The notes beneath the pieces were generated by a model. The model was not told the DNA's origin. It ran no database searches and saw only the letters and a list, made by a program, of their open reading frames with translations. Made by a program: the position numbers and the translations under genes. Positions 16,175 to 23,059 of a DNA stretch of 23,059 bases are shown one piece after another. Position 1 is the stretch's first letter; each line of letters opens with the position of its first letter. The stretch lies in NCBI GenBank assembly GCA_905371275.1, contig CAJPLH010000010.1:1-23059 (forward strand), given 5' to 3'. The stretch comes from Prevotellaceae bacterium (GTDB lineage Bacteria > Bacteroidota > Bacteroidia > Bacteroidales > Bacteroidaceae).

Positions 16175-16909
16175 TTATTCCGTTTGCTTCGTGCCGATGA
16201 CTTGATTTTCATAAGCAACGGAGATGGACTGATAGCGATTCCAACCAACATTGGGCAACACTTTGTCATAAAATGCGCGGAGGTTGTTCATCTTCTTCTC
16301 ATAATTATTGGCTTCTCCGAGATGAACAATGGCATTTCCCACTCGGAGAGCTAAATCTAGTTCGAGATTGGGTTGCACTTGGATTTGCATCACCTGATTG
16401 TTCCAATATTTGTCTTGACTGAGCAATTTACCGAATGGAACGAGATGCTTTTTGACAAAATTTTTGGTGACATTGCCGGTGACGACGGGAAGGTCGGCTT
16501 CATATCCTCTTGCTTCCATAGGGAAACCATTGTTATCCACGTAGTAGTCTTCGCCATTGTCAGCAATGATACGCAAGAGGGGTAAGCGTTGTTGAACCAT
16601 TACGTTGATTCTCTCGCCTGGTGTCTTGACACAGGTGGCTTCGCGGATGAAGGGATCTTTTTGAAGCGTCTGTTGAAGACGCGCCAAATCGATGTCTTTC
16701 ATCGCTTTTCCAATGGGATAGAGATGAGATTTGCGAAGCATCAAATCAACATCTTTGGCTGTGATGAGCGTGGCTTGCGCACTGTCTGCAATCAAAATGT
16801 TGAGATTTTTGCACTGCATTGTGTCTTCGCGCGTGAGGAATGCAAAACACGCAAAGATGAGATAGGCGGTTACGCCTATGAGAAGCAGAAGTTTGAGTAG
16901 TGTTTGCAT
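16175..16909 (-). CDS. ftsQ: cell-division protein FtsQ/DivIB
   Basis: FtsQ is a single-pass inner-membrane protein that links the cytoplasmic ring to septal wall synthesis. The 244 residues begin with a short cytoplasmic end and one membrane helix (about 4-26). A POTRA-like and beta domain follows, with the typical phrases IREATCVKTPGERINVMVQQRLPLLRI (split here: IREATCVKTPGE, 88-99, and VMVQQRLPLLRI, 103-114), YYVDNNGFPM and LPVVTGN. Its place between murC (142 bp gap) and ftsA (132 bp gap) is the standard Bacteroidales order. Sequence conservation of this family is low, so the call rests on topology, phrases and position together. Confidence 0.88.
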   Translation of the reverse strand: MQTLLKLLLLIGVTAYLIFACFAFLTREDTMQCKNLNILIADSAQATLITAKDVDLMLRKSHLYPIGKAMKDIDLARLQQTLQKDPFIREATCVKTPGERINVMVQQRLPLLRIIADNGEDYYVDNNGFPMEARGYEADLPVVTGNVTKNFVKKHLVPFGKLLSQDKYWNNQVMQIQVQPNLELDLALRVGNAIVHLGEANNYEKKMNNLRAFYDKVLPNVGWNRYQSISVAYENQVIGTKQTE

Positions 16910-17051
16910 AAAACGTGAAATACAAAATCTAACTTTGAGTGCGAATCATTGACAATTACAGGAGAATCACTAGGAATAATAGAAATTCACGAGCGAATTA
17001 CGATGGAATCACAAGGAGTCTCTGAAGAATTTCTGTGTTTGCGGCTTTGCA

Positions 17052-18428
17052 CTACGCCTGTAACTTGTTTTGCAGAATGTCAGTGAGTTGCGGACAATAG
17101 GTGTCGGCATCACCTGCACCGAGGACCACCAACACATCGAAGTCGCCTTCTGACACGAGTTGAGGTAGTTCTGAAAGATGCGCCATTCTTTTGGTCATTT
17201 CCGGACGCAAACGGTCGTAGATGAGTTGAGAAGTCACGCCCTCGATGGGAAGTTCGCGCGCGGGATAGATGTCGAGGAGTATCACCTCATCGAGTAACGA
17301 AAGTGCATCCGCAAAATCTGTGTAGAAATCGCGTGTGCGCGTGTAGAGGTGAGGTTGGAAAATCGCAGAAATTTTGCGACCATCAAACACTTCTCGCAGC
17401 GAAAGGATGCTTTGTTTGATTTCTGCAGGATGGTGTGCGTAGTCGCTGAGGAAGACGCAGCGGTCGTTTTTGATTTTGAAATCGAAACGACGGTCTACTC
17501 CTCCAAAGGTGAGCATTGCTGTGCGAATTTCTTCAGCAGTAACACCCGCCAGTTGAGCAAGTGCGCAAGCTGCAATACCATTGTCAATGTTTATGCTCAC
17601 AGGAACTCCCAATTCGATGTTGGAGATGTTGCCTAATGGAGACACCAAATCGAAAACAATACGACCTCCACCGATGCGGATATGCTCAGCGTGGAAATCT
17701 CCTTCAGTGCGTCCGTAGTCGAAGCGGCGCACACCAGGTTGCAAACGTTCTTCAAATCGCAAACCGCGGTGAACGACTAGAGCACCACCAGGTTGTATGA
17801 GCGAAGTGTAGTGCGCAAAACTCTCGAGATAAGCTTCTTCTGTGCCATATATGTCGAGGTGGTCGGCATCAGCAGAGGTGATTACCGTGGCAAAGGGACG
17901 CAGATGATGGAACGAGCGGTCGAACTCGTCGGCTTCAATTACCACGTATTCGCTCGTGGGAGAAAGTAGGTAGTTGGTGCCGTAATTTTTGGTGATTCCT
18001 CCCAGAAAAGCATTACAACCCACCTGACTTTGGTGCAACAAGTGAGCGGTCATTGCCGAAGTGGAAGTTTTGCCGTGTGTACCTGCGACACAAAGTCCCT
18101 TCATCGACTGGGTGAGTGTGCCGAGCACTTGTGCGCGTTTGTGGAGTTCAAAACCATTTTCGCGAAACCACGCCATTTCTTGATGATCTGCAGGTATAGC
18201 TGGCGTGTAAACCACCAATGTTTGTTGAGGATTTCGGCACTCTGCGGGAATGAGTTCTGGATTATCTTCAAAATGAATGTCGATGCCTTCTTCTTGAAGT
18301 GCCTGAGTGAGGGTAGAAGGTGTGCGATCGTATCCGGCTACAAAAAGTCCTTGTTGTCGAAAATATCGTTCGAGTGCACTCATACCGATGCCACCGGCAC
18401 CTAAGAAATAGACAGCATTGAAATTCAT
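17052..18428 (-). CDS. murC: UDP-N-acetylmuramate--L-alanine ligase MurC
   Basis: MurC adds L-alanine to UDP-MurNAc in the cytoplasm with ATP, the first peptide step of peptidoglycan synthesis. The 458 residues show the N-terminal Rossmann motif FLGAGGIGMSALERY (8-22), ATP-binding GTHGKTS (116-122), EADEFDRSF (165-173) and the late YAHHPAEIKQS, all typical. The length is normal and the frame intact. The start fits the Rossmann motif position. It follows murG with a 267-bp purine-rich leader that is unusually long for this cluster. Confidence 0.97.
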   Translation of the reverse strand: MNFNAVYFLGAGGIGMSALERYFRQQGLFVAGYDRTPSTLTQALQEEGIDIHFEDNPELIPAECRNPQQTLVVYTPAIPADHQEMAWFRENGFELHKRAQVLGTLTQSMKGLCVAGTHGKTSTSAMTAHLLHQSQVGCNAFLGGITKNYGTNYLLSPTSEYVVIEADEFDRSFHHLRPFATVITSADADHLDIYGTEEAYLESFAHYTSLIQPGGALVVHRGLRFEERLQPGVRRFDYGRTEGDFHAEHIRIGGGRIVFDLVSPLGNISNIELGVPVSINIDNGIAACALAQLAGVTAEEIRTAMLTFGGVDRRFDFKIKNDRCVFLSDYAHHPAEIKQSILSLREVFDGRKISAIFQPHLYTRTRDFYTDFADALSLLDEVILLDIYPARELPIEGVTSQLIYDRLRPEMTKRMAHLSELPQLVSEGDFDVLVVLGAGDADTYCPQLTDILQNKLQA

Positions 18429-18468
18429 ATCGTGATGAGGATATCTAATTTATAAATTTGAAGTTGTT

Positions 18469-18524
18469 GGAGCTGATTTCTTCCTTCTTGGAGTTTTCTT
18501 CCTTCCTTAGGAGTCTTTCTTCTT
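18469..18524 (-). repeat. purine-rich imperfect repeats in the murC leader
   Basis: Three imperfect units read on the plus strand as GGAG followed by TTCTTCCTT-type runs (18469-18489, 18490-18508, 18509-18524). On the transcript they are AAGGAAGAAA-CTCC units, which look like repeated Shine-Dalgarno-like or protein-binding sites. A further 10-bp direct repeat CTCGAATCAT occurs at 18575-18584 and 18593-18602. The murG-murC gap contains no gene. Confidence 0.45.
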
Positions 18525-18695
18525 GAAGAATTATCTCCTCGGAGCGGTTCTTTCTTCCTTAATGAAGATTTCTCCTCGAATCATTTCTTTTTCTCGAATC
18601 ATCTCGGTTGTTGAAACTATCTTCTCAAGATGATGTTTAAAGACGGACTCCGTGTTGTTTATGAACGTTGCTAAGATTTTGAACGTTATTGAAGT

Positions 18696-19811
18696 TTATG
18701 AGTGTCCTTGAGCAAGCGCAATAGCAAATTCCGCAATGTCGTGAGCCGCATTGGGTTTTGCCAATTTCAGCGCATTTTCCGCAAGTTGTTGGAGCAATTC
18801 CCCATTGCGCACTGTGTTTACAGCATCTTCGAGCAACGTTGTGGGAGCATCAGCATCGGTGACATAGCGCGCTGCATTTTTGTTGACAAGCGCAAGTGCA
18901 TTGTGTGTCTGATGATCTTCTGCCACATTGGGTGAGGGAACGAGAATGGAGGGTTTTCCCAACAAACAGATCTCGCTGATGCTGGAAGCTCCAGCACGGC
19001 TCACCACCAAATCGGCAGCGGCATAAGCTGCACTCATATCGCTTACAAACTCGGTGACGTGCAGGTGAGCAGGGCAAGCGGTTTGCGCCAAGCGTTGTTG
19101 GATATTCTCGCTGTAAAACTTGCCCGTTTGCCACAAAATTTGCACATCGTCTTGTTGATTCAACCACGCTAAGTGGTTCAACACACTCTCGTTGAGTGTG
19201 CGCGCACCAAGACTTCCGCCAATGATGAGGATTGTTTTTAAATCAGGACGCAATCCCAATTGAGTGCGCGCTTCAGCAGCACTAAGGTTGTGGTGCAAGA
19301 GGTTTTGACGAACTGGATTTCCCGTTAGCACAATGCGTTCTTGTGGGAAAAATCGTTCCATACCTTCATAAGCTACGCAAATCTTTTTGGCGCGTTTTGC
19401 AAGTAGTTTGTTCGTGACACCTGCATAGGAGTTCTGTTCTTGAAGAAGGGTGGGGATGCCCATCTTACCACACATATTGAGCGTGGGACCGCTGGCATAT
19501 CCTCCCACACCGACAGCAACCATCGGCTTAAACTCTTTGATCACTTGTTTCGCTTTGCGTTGCGAACGCCAGAGTTTGAGAAGAACGCCAAAATTGCGCC
19601 AAAGTCGTTTGCGGTCGAAACCCGCCACAGGAAGTCCAACAATGCGATAACCAGCCGCAGGAACGCGCTGCATTTCCATACGACCTTCTGCACCCACAAA
19701 GAGAATTTCGGCTTCGGGGTGCAATGTTTTTATTTCGTTGGCAATGGCGATGGCTGGAAAGATGTGTCCTCCAGTGCCTCCACCGCTGATGATGACTCTC
19801 AAATCGTTCAT
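18696..19811 (-). CDS. murG: UDP-N-acetylglucosamine--lipid I GlcNAc transferase MurG
   Basis: MurG transfers GlcNAc to lipid I to make lipid II at the inner face of the membrane. Its motifs are GGGTGGHIFPA (10-20), GVGGYASGP, EQNSYAGVTNK, LTGNPVR, GGSLGARTLN and SRAGASSISE (donor site), in family order. The open frame extends to 19862, but the start at 19811 (MNDLRVIISG) is chosen because the family starts just before the glycine loop. The 17-codon extension is Cys-rich and lies in the leader. A -7 box lies 60-67 bp upstream. The usual neighbours ftsW and murD are not here: tyrS lies upstream instead, behind a terminator. Confidence 0.97.
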   Translation of the reverse strand: MNDLRVIISGGGTGGHIFPAIAIANEIKTLHPEAEILFVGAEGRMEMQRVPAAGYRIVGLPVAGFDRKRLWRNFGVLLKLWRSQRKAKQVIKEFKPMVAVGVGGYASGPTLNMCGKMGIPTLLQEQNSYAGVTNKLLAKRAKKICVAYEGMERFFPQERIVLTGNPVRQNLLHHNLSAAEARTQLGLRPDLKTILIIGGSLGARTLNESVLNHLAWLNQQDDVQILWQTGKFYSENIQQRLAQTACPAHLHVTEFVSDMSAAYAAADLVVSRAGASSISEICLLGKPSILVPSPNVAEDHQTHNALALVNKNAARYVTDADAPTTLLEDAVNTVRNGELLQQLAENALKLAKPNAAHDIAEFAIALAQGHS

Positions 19812-19870
19812 GTTCAGAGACTTTTCGACAAAACAAGCGCAATACAGGCAAGTTAGTGTCAATATCTGAG

Positions 19871-19878
19871 CAAAAGTA
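19871..19878 (-). promoter_or_regulatory. -7 box of the murG-to-yqeY cluster
   Basis: The minus strand reads TACTTTTG (TAnnTTTG), giving a leader of about 50 nt. It follows the tyrS terminator, consistent with a fresh transcription start for the cluster. No clear -33 TTTG is seen. Confidence 0.5.
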
Positions 19879-19926
19879 ACAAATAAATTCGGACTTTTGC
19901 CCTATTTTCCATAAAAAAGCATCAAA

Positions 19927-19961
19927 AAAAACGGAAGTCACAATCTGTGACTCCCGTTTTT
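19927..19961 (-). terminator. strong bidirectional terminator after tyrS
   Basis: AAAAACGG-A-AGTCACA (19927-19942) pairs with TGTGACT-C-CCGTTTTT (19946-19961), with one internal mismatch and a 3-base loop. A/T runs flank both sides, so both strands give a U tract. On the minus strand it ends tyrS transcription before the murG promoter. Confidence 0.85.
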
Positions 19962-19976
19962 CTGTTTTTTTACCCA

Positions 19977-20010
19977 AATCGGTCGTACTATAACGGTCTA
20001 ATGACCGATT
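19977..20010. repeat. inverted repeat in the tyrS 3-prime untranslated region
   Basis: AATCGGTC (19977-19984) pairs with GACCGATT (20003-20010), with CCC and GGG outside it separated by a bulge. Within the loop, ACGGTC repeats the half-site. It precedes the terminator on the minus strand, so it may be a second stem of the 3-prime end. Confidence 0.5.
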
Positions 20011-20054
20011 GGGGTTTAAGCATAAATCTGTCATAAAGCACTGATGTACGCACC

Positions 20055-21350
20055 TTATTTTGCGATGATAAGGTAATAGTTCTTCTTGCCTTTTTGCGCC
20101 AAGAGGTATTTGCCATCGAGCAAATCATCTTCTGTGAGTTCGCGATCGAAAGCTTCCAGTTTTTCCTTGTTGATGCTCACACCCCCACCTTGCGTGAGTT
20201 TGCGCATTTCGCCCTTTGATGGGAAAGCCTTGGTCGTTTCTGCCAAAAGATCAACTGCTTTAGCCCCCACCACTTGGTCGCGACTCACTTCAAACTTTTG
20301 CACACCATCGAAGACCGCGAGCAAAGTAGCTTCGTCCAGTTTCAGCAAGTTTTCTTTGGTAGCCTTTCCAAACAGAATGTTGGTAGCTTCTACTGCCATT
20401 TCGTAATCCTGCTGACCATGCACCAAAATCGTCACCTCTTGTCCGAGACGTTTTTGCAATGTGCGCAAACCTGGGTTTTGACGATGTTCTTCAATGAGCG
20501 CGTCAATCACCTCTTTCGACAAATCGGTGAAAATCTTGATGTAGCGTTCAGCTTCTTCGTCACCCACATTGAGCCAGAATTGGTAGAAAGCATAAGGGGT
20601 CGTGCGGTTGCGATCGAGCCAAATGTTGCCTTGTTCCGTCTTACCAAACTTTTTGCCGTCTGCCTTGGTGATGAGCGGACAAGTCAGCGCAAAGGCTTCG
20701 TTGTCAGCACCCAGTTTGCGACGAATCAATTCCGTACCGGTGGTGATGTTTCCCCATTGGTCGCTACCTCCCATTTGGAGTTTACAATTCTTTTCTTGAT
20801 AAAGATGCAAGAAATCGTAGCCTTGGAGCAATTGGTAAGTAAATTCCGTGAACGACATACCTTCAGCAAATTCGCCATTCAGACGTCGCTTCACACTGTC
20901 TTTCGCCATCATATAGTTCACCGTGATGCACTTACCAATTTCGCGTGCAAAATCGAGGAAACTATAGTTTTTCATCCATTCGTAGTTGTTCACCAACTCG
21001 GCAGCATTGGGAGCATCGCTTTCAAAGTCGAGGAAGCGAGACAATTGTTCCTTGATGCAAGCCACGTTGTGGCGCAGCGTTTCTTCGTTCAGCAAATTGC
21101 GCTCAGCACTTTTGCCCGAAGGGTCGCCAATCATCCCCGTAGCACCTCCCACGAGCGCAAGCGGTTTGTGTCCAGCTTGCTGGAGATGGCGGAGCATCAT
21201 CACGCCACAGAGGTGACCAATGTGAAGTGAGTCGGCAGTAGGGTCAATGCCCACATAAGCCGTCACCATTGCTTTGTCAAATAGTTCTTCGGTGCCTGGC
21301 ATCATTTGGTGGAGCATGCCACGCCATTTCAGTTCGTCTACGAAATTCAT
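20055..21350 (-). CDS. tyrS: tyrosyl-tRNA synthetase
   Basis: TyrS charges tRNA-Tyr with tyrosine. The 431 residues start VDELKWRGMLHQM as in the bacterial enzyme. GIDPTADSLHIGH (34-46) carries the HIGH signature, GGSDQWGN (194-201) is in the tyrosine site, and KFGKT (234-238) is the TyrRS form of the KMSKS loop. The C-terminal 80 residues carry the S4-like RNA-binding domain. Length and motifs are normal. It has its own promoter and terminator, so it is not part of the dcw transcript. Confidence 0.97.
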   Translation of the reverse strand: MNFVDELKWRGMLHQMMPGTEELFDKAMVTAYVGIDPTADSLHIGHLCGVMMLRHLQQAGHKPLALVGGATGMIGDPSGKSAERNLLNEETLRHNVACIKEQLSRFLDFESDAPNAAELVNNYEWMKNYSFLDFAREIGKCITVNYMMAKDSVKRRLNGEFAEGMSFTEFTYQLLQGYDFLHLYQEKNCKLQMGGSDQWGNITTGTELIRRKLGADNEAFALTCPLITKADGKKFGKTEQGNIWLDRNRTTPYAFYQFWLNVGDEEAERYIKIFTDLSKEVIDALIEEHRQNPGLRTLQKRLGQEVTILVHGQQDYEMAVEATNILFGKATKENLLKLDEATLLAVFDGVQKFEVSRDQVVGAKAVDLLAETTKAFPSKGEMRKLTQGGGVSINKEKLEAFDRELTEDDLLDGKYLLAQKGKKNYYLIIAK

Positions 21351-21475
21351 TGATATATTTTTGCTGTTTTGAAGTGTCGTTTTGTGGTTTCAAATGACTC
21401 CTGAATGATACAGAAGTTTTTAAGAGGGTGTTTCGGTTCTAGCGCCCCATTTGGGTTGAAACTGAATTATAAATG

Positions 21476-21506
21476 CAAAAATACGACTTCTTGCGCGGTC
21501 TACCAA
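21476..21506 (-). promoter_or_regulatory. promoter of tyrS
   Basis: On the minus strand TTG (21504-21506) is followed after 20 bp by TATTTTTG (21476-21483), the TTG-N20-TAnnTTTG arrangement. The leader would be about 120 nt. No T-box-like structure was recognised in it. Confidence 0.55.
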
Positions 21507-21520
21507 GAAAATAGGTCAAA

Positions 21521-21853
21521 CTATTCGCGAGAAATTTCTTTTGCAAGTGAATAGAGCGGACGAATGATATCTGCGGAGCAAAATCCCAAAATAACGTAGG
21601 CAAGTGGAGGGAGGTGGTTAGGAATGAGGAGTAAAATCAGTATGATTTCCATGCTGAGCAAAGCCACTGCCTGACGAGGAGTAACTTTCACGAGGAAAAA
21701 ATTGCTCATCCATTGAGACAACAGGATGCACATTTTATGTTTTGCAAGCCAACTAGATGGAGAGAACTTGAGCACCTTGTCGAAGTCAAAGGTGAATTCG
21801 ACATCCTTCTTCGTTTGAACAGAGGGAGTTGCAGCAATCGTTGTTGTGTTCAT
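21521..21853 (-). CDS. small integral membrane protein of unknown function
   Basis: This 110-residue protein has a polar N-terminal half (1-58) and two closely spaced hydrophobic segments (about 60-77 and 81-96) joined by the turn NHLPP, like a helical hairpin. The end (SLAKEISRE) is charged and probably cytoplasmic. I do not recognise a family. It is 170 bp upstream of tyrS, with a -7 box at 21894-21901, so it is probably transcribed alone or with read-through into tyrS. A promoter-inverting segment lies about 530 bp upstream. Confidence 0.7.
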   Translation of the reverse strand: MNTTTIAATPSVQTKKDVEFTFDFDKVLKFSPSSWLAKHKMCILLSQWMSNFFLVKVTPRQAVALLSMEIILILLLIPNHLPPLAYVILGFCSADIIRPLYSLAKEISRE

Positions 21854-21893
21854 AATGCAATATCTTTTTGTTGGTTCGTTTCGTTTAATGCTG

Positions 21894-21901
21894 CAAAATT
21901 A
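21894..21901 (-). promoter_or_regulatory. -7 box of the small membrane protein gene
   Basis: The minus strand reads TAATTTTG (TAnnTTTG), 41-48 bp upstream of the start codon. The nearest TTTG is 24 bp further up, longer than the usual 19-21 bp. Confidence 0.4.
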
Positions 21902-22072
21902 CACCATAGTTGTGACGCTGTGTGTCAAAGTGGCGTGTATTAGGTTAAATCTTAGCCTTTATTCTGCATTTTGGTGCGAAGGCTTCTTGTCGTCTACCAA
22001 AGTTTTTCAAAAAAGGCCACCTATCTGTTATTCTTCGGTATTCTTTGTGTGTACCTCCTCGTTGACTTTTTG

Positions 22073-22086
22073 CCATAGGCCTATGG
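22073..22086. repeat. 14-bp perfect palindrome
   Basis: CCATAGGCCTATGG reads the same on both strands. It may be a binding site for a dimeric protein, or chance. No gene starts next to it. Confidence 0.5.
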
Positions 22087-22145
22087 TCTTGAATTTTCCA
22101 ATCTTCGTTACCGCTGGTTTGTCGGATGGCTTGTTTTTCCTCAAT

Positions 22146-22255
22146 CGACGTGTGGTTTTCTATAAAACGACGTGTGGTTTTAGGAAAAACAACGTGTCGT
22201 TTTCTATAAAACAACGTGTCGTTTTCTTATAAACATCGTGTTACTTTTCCACAAA
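22146..22255 (-). repeat. five tandem 22-bp repeats (family B, same family as array A)
   Basis: Units lie at 22146-22167, 22168-22189, 22190-22211, 22212-22233 and 22234-22255 with an exact period of 22 bp. Plus-strand consensus is C(G/A)ACGTGT(G/C)GTTTTCTATAAAA; the first four units are highly similar and the fifth is degenerate. A half-matching unit precedes the array. The units abut with no spacers, so this is not CRISPR. Read on the minus strand, it shares its consensus with the plus-strand array at 9595-9788. Confidence 0.8.
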
Positions 22256-22340
22256 CATTCGATAACCGAAAAAATACTTTCGATGAATCGTAATTTGAGC
22301 ACTGAGAGTTTGAAGTGTGAAAAGACCTATATTCCTCTTG

Positions 22341-22647
22341 CTCGCGCGCACGTGTACACACGCATTACAGGAGTTTTCGTCTTTTTGCTGTCACAAGTGT
22401 CACACAAGGCTTTGTAATGTGTTGTGATTCAGGTTGTTGTGGTGTATATTTGAATGTGTTTTAACAAATAAGGTTTTTTAGCGAGCCTAACACAGAACAA
22501 AGCACGGTGAGAAGCGTCTGTTTTTTACCTGTATTTCTCGGGTTTTTGTTCCTCCTTTTCCCCTCGTCTCTTTTTGTGGTGTGACACTTGTGACAGCAAA
22601 AAAACAACATTGCTGTTGGAAGGCGCGCGCGTACACGCGTGTGTGAG
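22341..22647. repeat. large two-part inverted repeat; candidate invertible segment or MITE
   Basis: The inner arms are a 24-bp perfect inverted repeat (22382-22405 with 22579-22602) around 173 bp. The outer arms (22341-22363 with 22625-22647) match at 17 of 23 positions, all differences being T/C transitions, and are alternating purine-pyrimidine. The inner arms each hold two direct copies of TGTGACA (period 9). The symmetry axis of both pairs almost coincides (offset 4), so they belong to one structure about 307 bp long. No protein is encoded. It may be an invertible promoter segment, a MITE, or a long hairpin. Confidence 0.7.
22421..22452 (+). promoter_or_regulatory. promoter-like sequence inside the inverted repeat
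   Basis: GTTG (22421-22424), a 20-bp spacer and TATATTTG (22445-22452) fit the Bacteroidetes promoter pattern. It points to the right on the plus strand. If the segment were inverted it would point left, toward the small membrane protein gene and tyrS. Confidence 0.4.
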
Positions 22648-23023
22648 GCGTAGTGCCTCGTCTCTGTGTGTTGCGTATGAAAACGTCTACTTGCTTGCAC
22701 GCAGTGAGGGGAGGAGGGGCATCTATTGTGCGAGAGCGTGTGAGTCTACGTTGCACAAAACTCTATTATTTCTTGAAAATGGTATGTAGAGTTGCCAAAA
22801 TGTGAGGCAATTAAGATTGGTATGTCACTTTTCTGCGATTTTTTCCCTCTTTGGGGCTATATCTACCCATATACATATAGGGGCGCATCGATAATCTCAA
22901 ATCGGCCGTTAGTTCCTGAACATATTCTATTTTCACGGCGAAAGCCACTTCAATATATTATACCCATGTTTCAAATTGTTCTGAGCATTGTCTGCAGCCT
23001 ATTGGGTTTATCAAACAGAAAAA

Positions 23024-23058
23024 GGAGATGCTGCAAAAACAAGTTTTGCAACACCTCC
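23024..23058 (-). terminator. terminator of a minus-strand gene beyond the right edge
   Basis: GGAGATGCTGCAAAA (23024-23038) pairs with TTTTGCAACACCTCC (23044-23058) at 13 of 15 positions around ACAAG. On the minus strand the stem is followed by TTTTT (plus-strand A run 23019-23023). The gene it ends lies outside the window. Confidence 0.7.
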
Positions 23059-23059
23059 C

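Larger units (their letters stand above)
21902..23059. other. 1.2-kb region without convincing genes
   Basis: Reading frames here on both strands fall in repeats or have odd composition, and none is accepted. The region holds a 14-bp palindrome, the 22-bp repeat array, the large inverted repeat with a promoter-like sequence, and a terminator at the edge. No tRNA or rRNA was recognised. About 22660-23020 holds nothing I can name apart from small hairpins. Confidence 0.6.

Noticed and set aside
19812..19862. Longer start for murG at 19862
   Set aside because: The extra 17 residues do not match the family, whose glycine-rich loop lies about ten residues from the start. The -7 box at 19871-19878 would leave almost no leader.
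20274..21230. 318-codon plus-strand reading frame
   Set aside because: It is the antisense shadow of tyrS.
21945..22214. 89-codon minus-strand reading frame
   Set aside because: Its N-terminal half is the translated 22-bp array, and it has no domain or start signal.
22146..22255. CRISPR array
   Set aside because: The units abut with no unique spacers, and no cas gene is present.
22341..22647. Retron non-coding RNA or insertion sequence
   Set aside because: No reverse transcriptase or transposase is nearby. A MITE or invertible segment remains possible.
22461..22756. 79- and 89-codon overlapping minus-strand frames and a 71-codon plus-strand frame
   Set aside because: They run through the inverted repeat arms, have odd composition (Cys, Arg and Thr runs) and conflict with each other.
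1..23059. tRNA or rRNA genes
   Set aside because: No T-loop GTTCGAnTC with matching acceptor stems and no conserved rRNA stretches were found by eye.

Overview
The window reads as chromosome of a member of the Bacteroidota, most likely Bacteroidales and perhaps Prevotellaceae. Pointers are promoter boxes of the TAnnTTTG (-7) and TTTG/TTG (-33) type, the near absence of Shine-Dalgarno sequences, the order murG-murC-ftsQ-ftsA-ftsZ-yqeY, and an outer-membrane barrel protein of Bacteroidales style. The species cannot be named from sequence reading alone. Almost every gene lies on the minus strand, so transcription runs right to left.

Left part (about 1-9.5 kb) is a defence island. A complete type I restriction-modification operon runs hsdM-hsdS-hsdR (9112 down to 1865). 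HsdM carries an unusually long C-terminal extension. Downstream lies an AT-rich gene for a PD-(D/E)xK nuclease fused to an SF1/DUF2075-type helicase (63-1556), with its own -7 box and a hairpin in its leader. A divergent promoter region upstream of hsdM drives, on the plus strand, a predicted 36-residue small ORF behind a consensus-spaced Bacteroidetes promoter (9307-9338).

Middle (9.5-11.1 kb) is a gene-poor stretch with a degenerate array of about 21-22 bp repeats, then a DUF481-like outer-membrane barrel gene.

The core (11.2-19.8 kb) is the distal half of the dcw division and cell-wall cluster: murG, murC, ftsQ, ftsA, then two complete but clearly different ftsZ genes in tandem, then yqeY. 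The two FtsZ proteins keep the GTP-binding motif and the T7 loop. The second has a 5-residue insertion just before the T7 catalytic loop and the first has a 90-residue acidic N-terminal arm, which suggests a two-FtsZ division machine. MurG makes lipid II, MurC makes UDP-MurNAc-L-Ala, and FtsQ, FtsA and the FtsZ pair build the division ring.

Right part (19.9-23.06 kb) holds tyrS with its promoter and a strong terminator, a small membrane protein gene, and 1.2 kb without convincing genes. That stretch has a clean array of five 22-bp repeats of the same family as the left array, inverted. It also has a 24-bp perfect inverted repeat enclosing 173 bp with a promoter-like sequence, the architecture of a phase-variable invertible promoter. 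The window ends in a terminator for a minus-strand gene beyond the edge.
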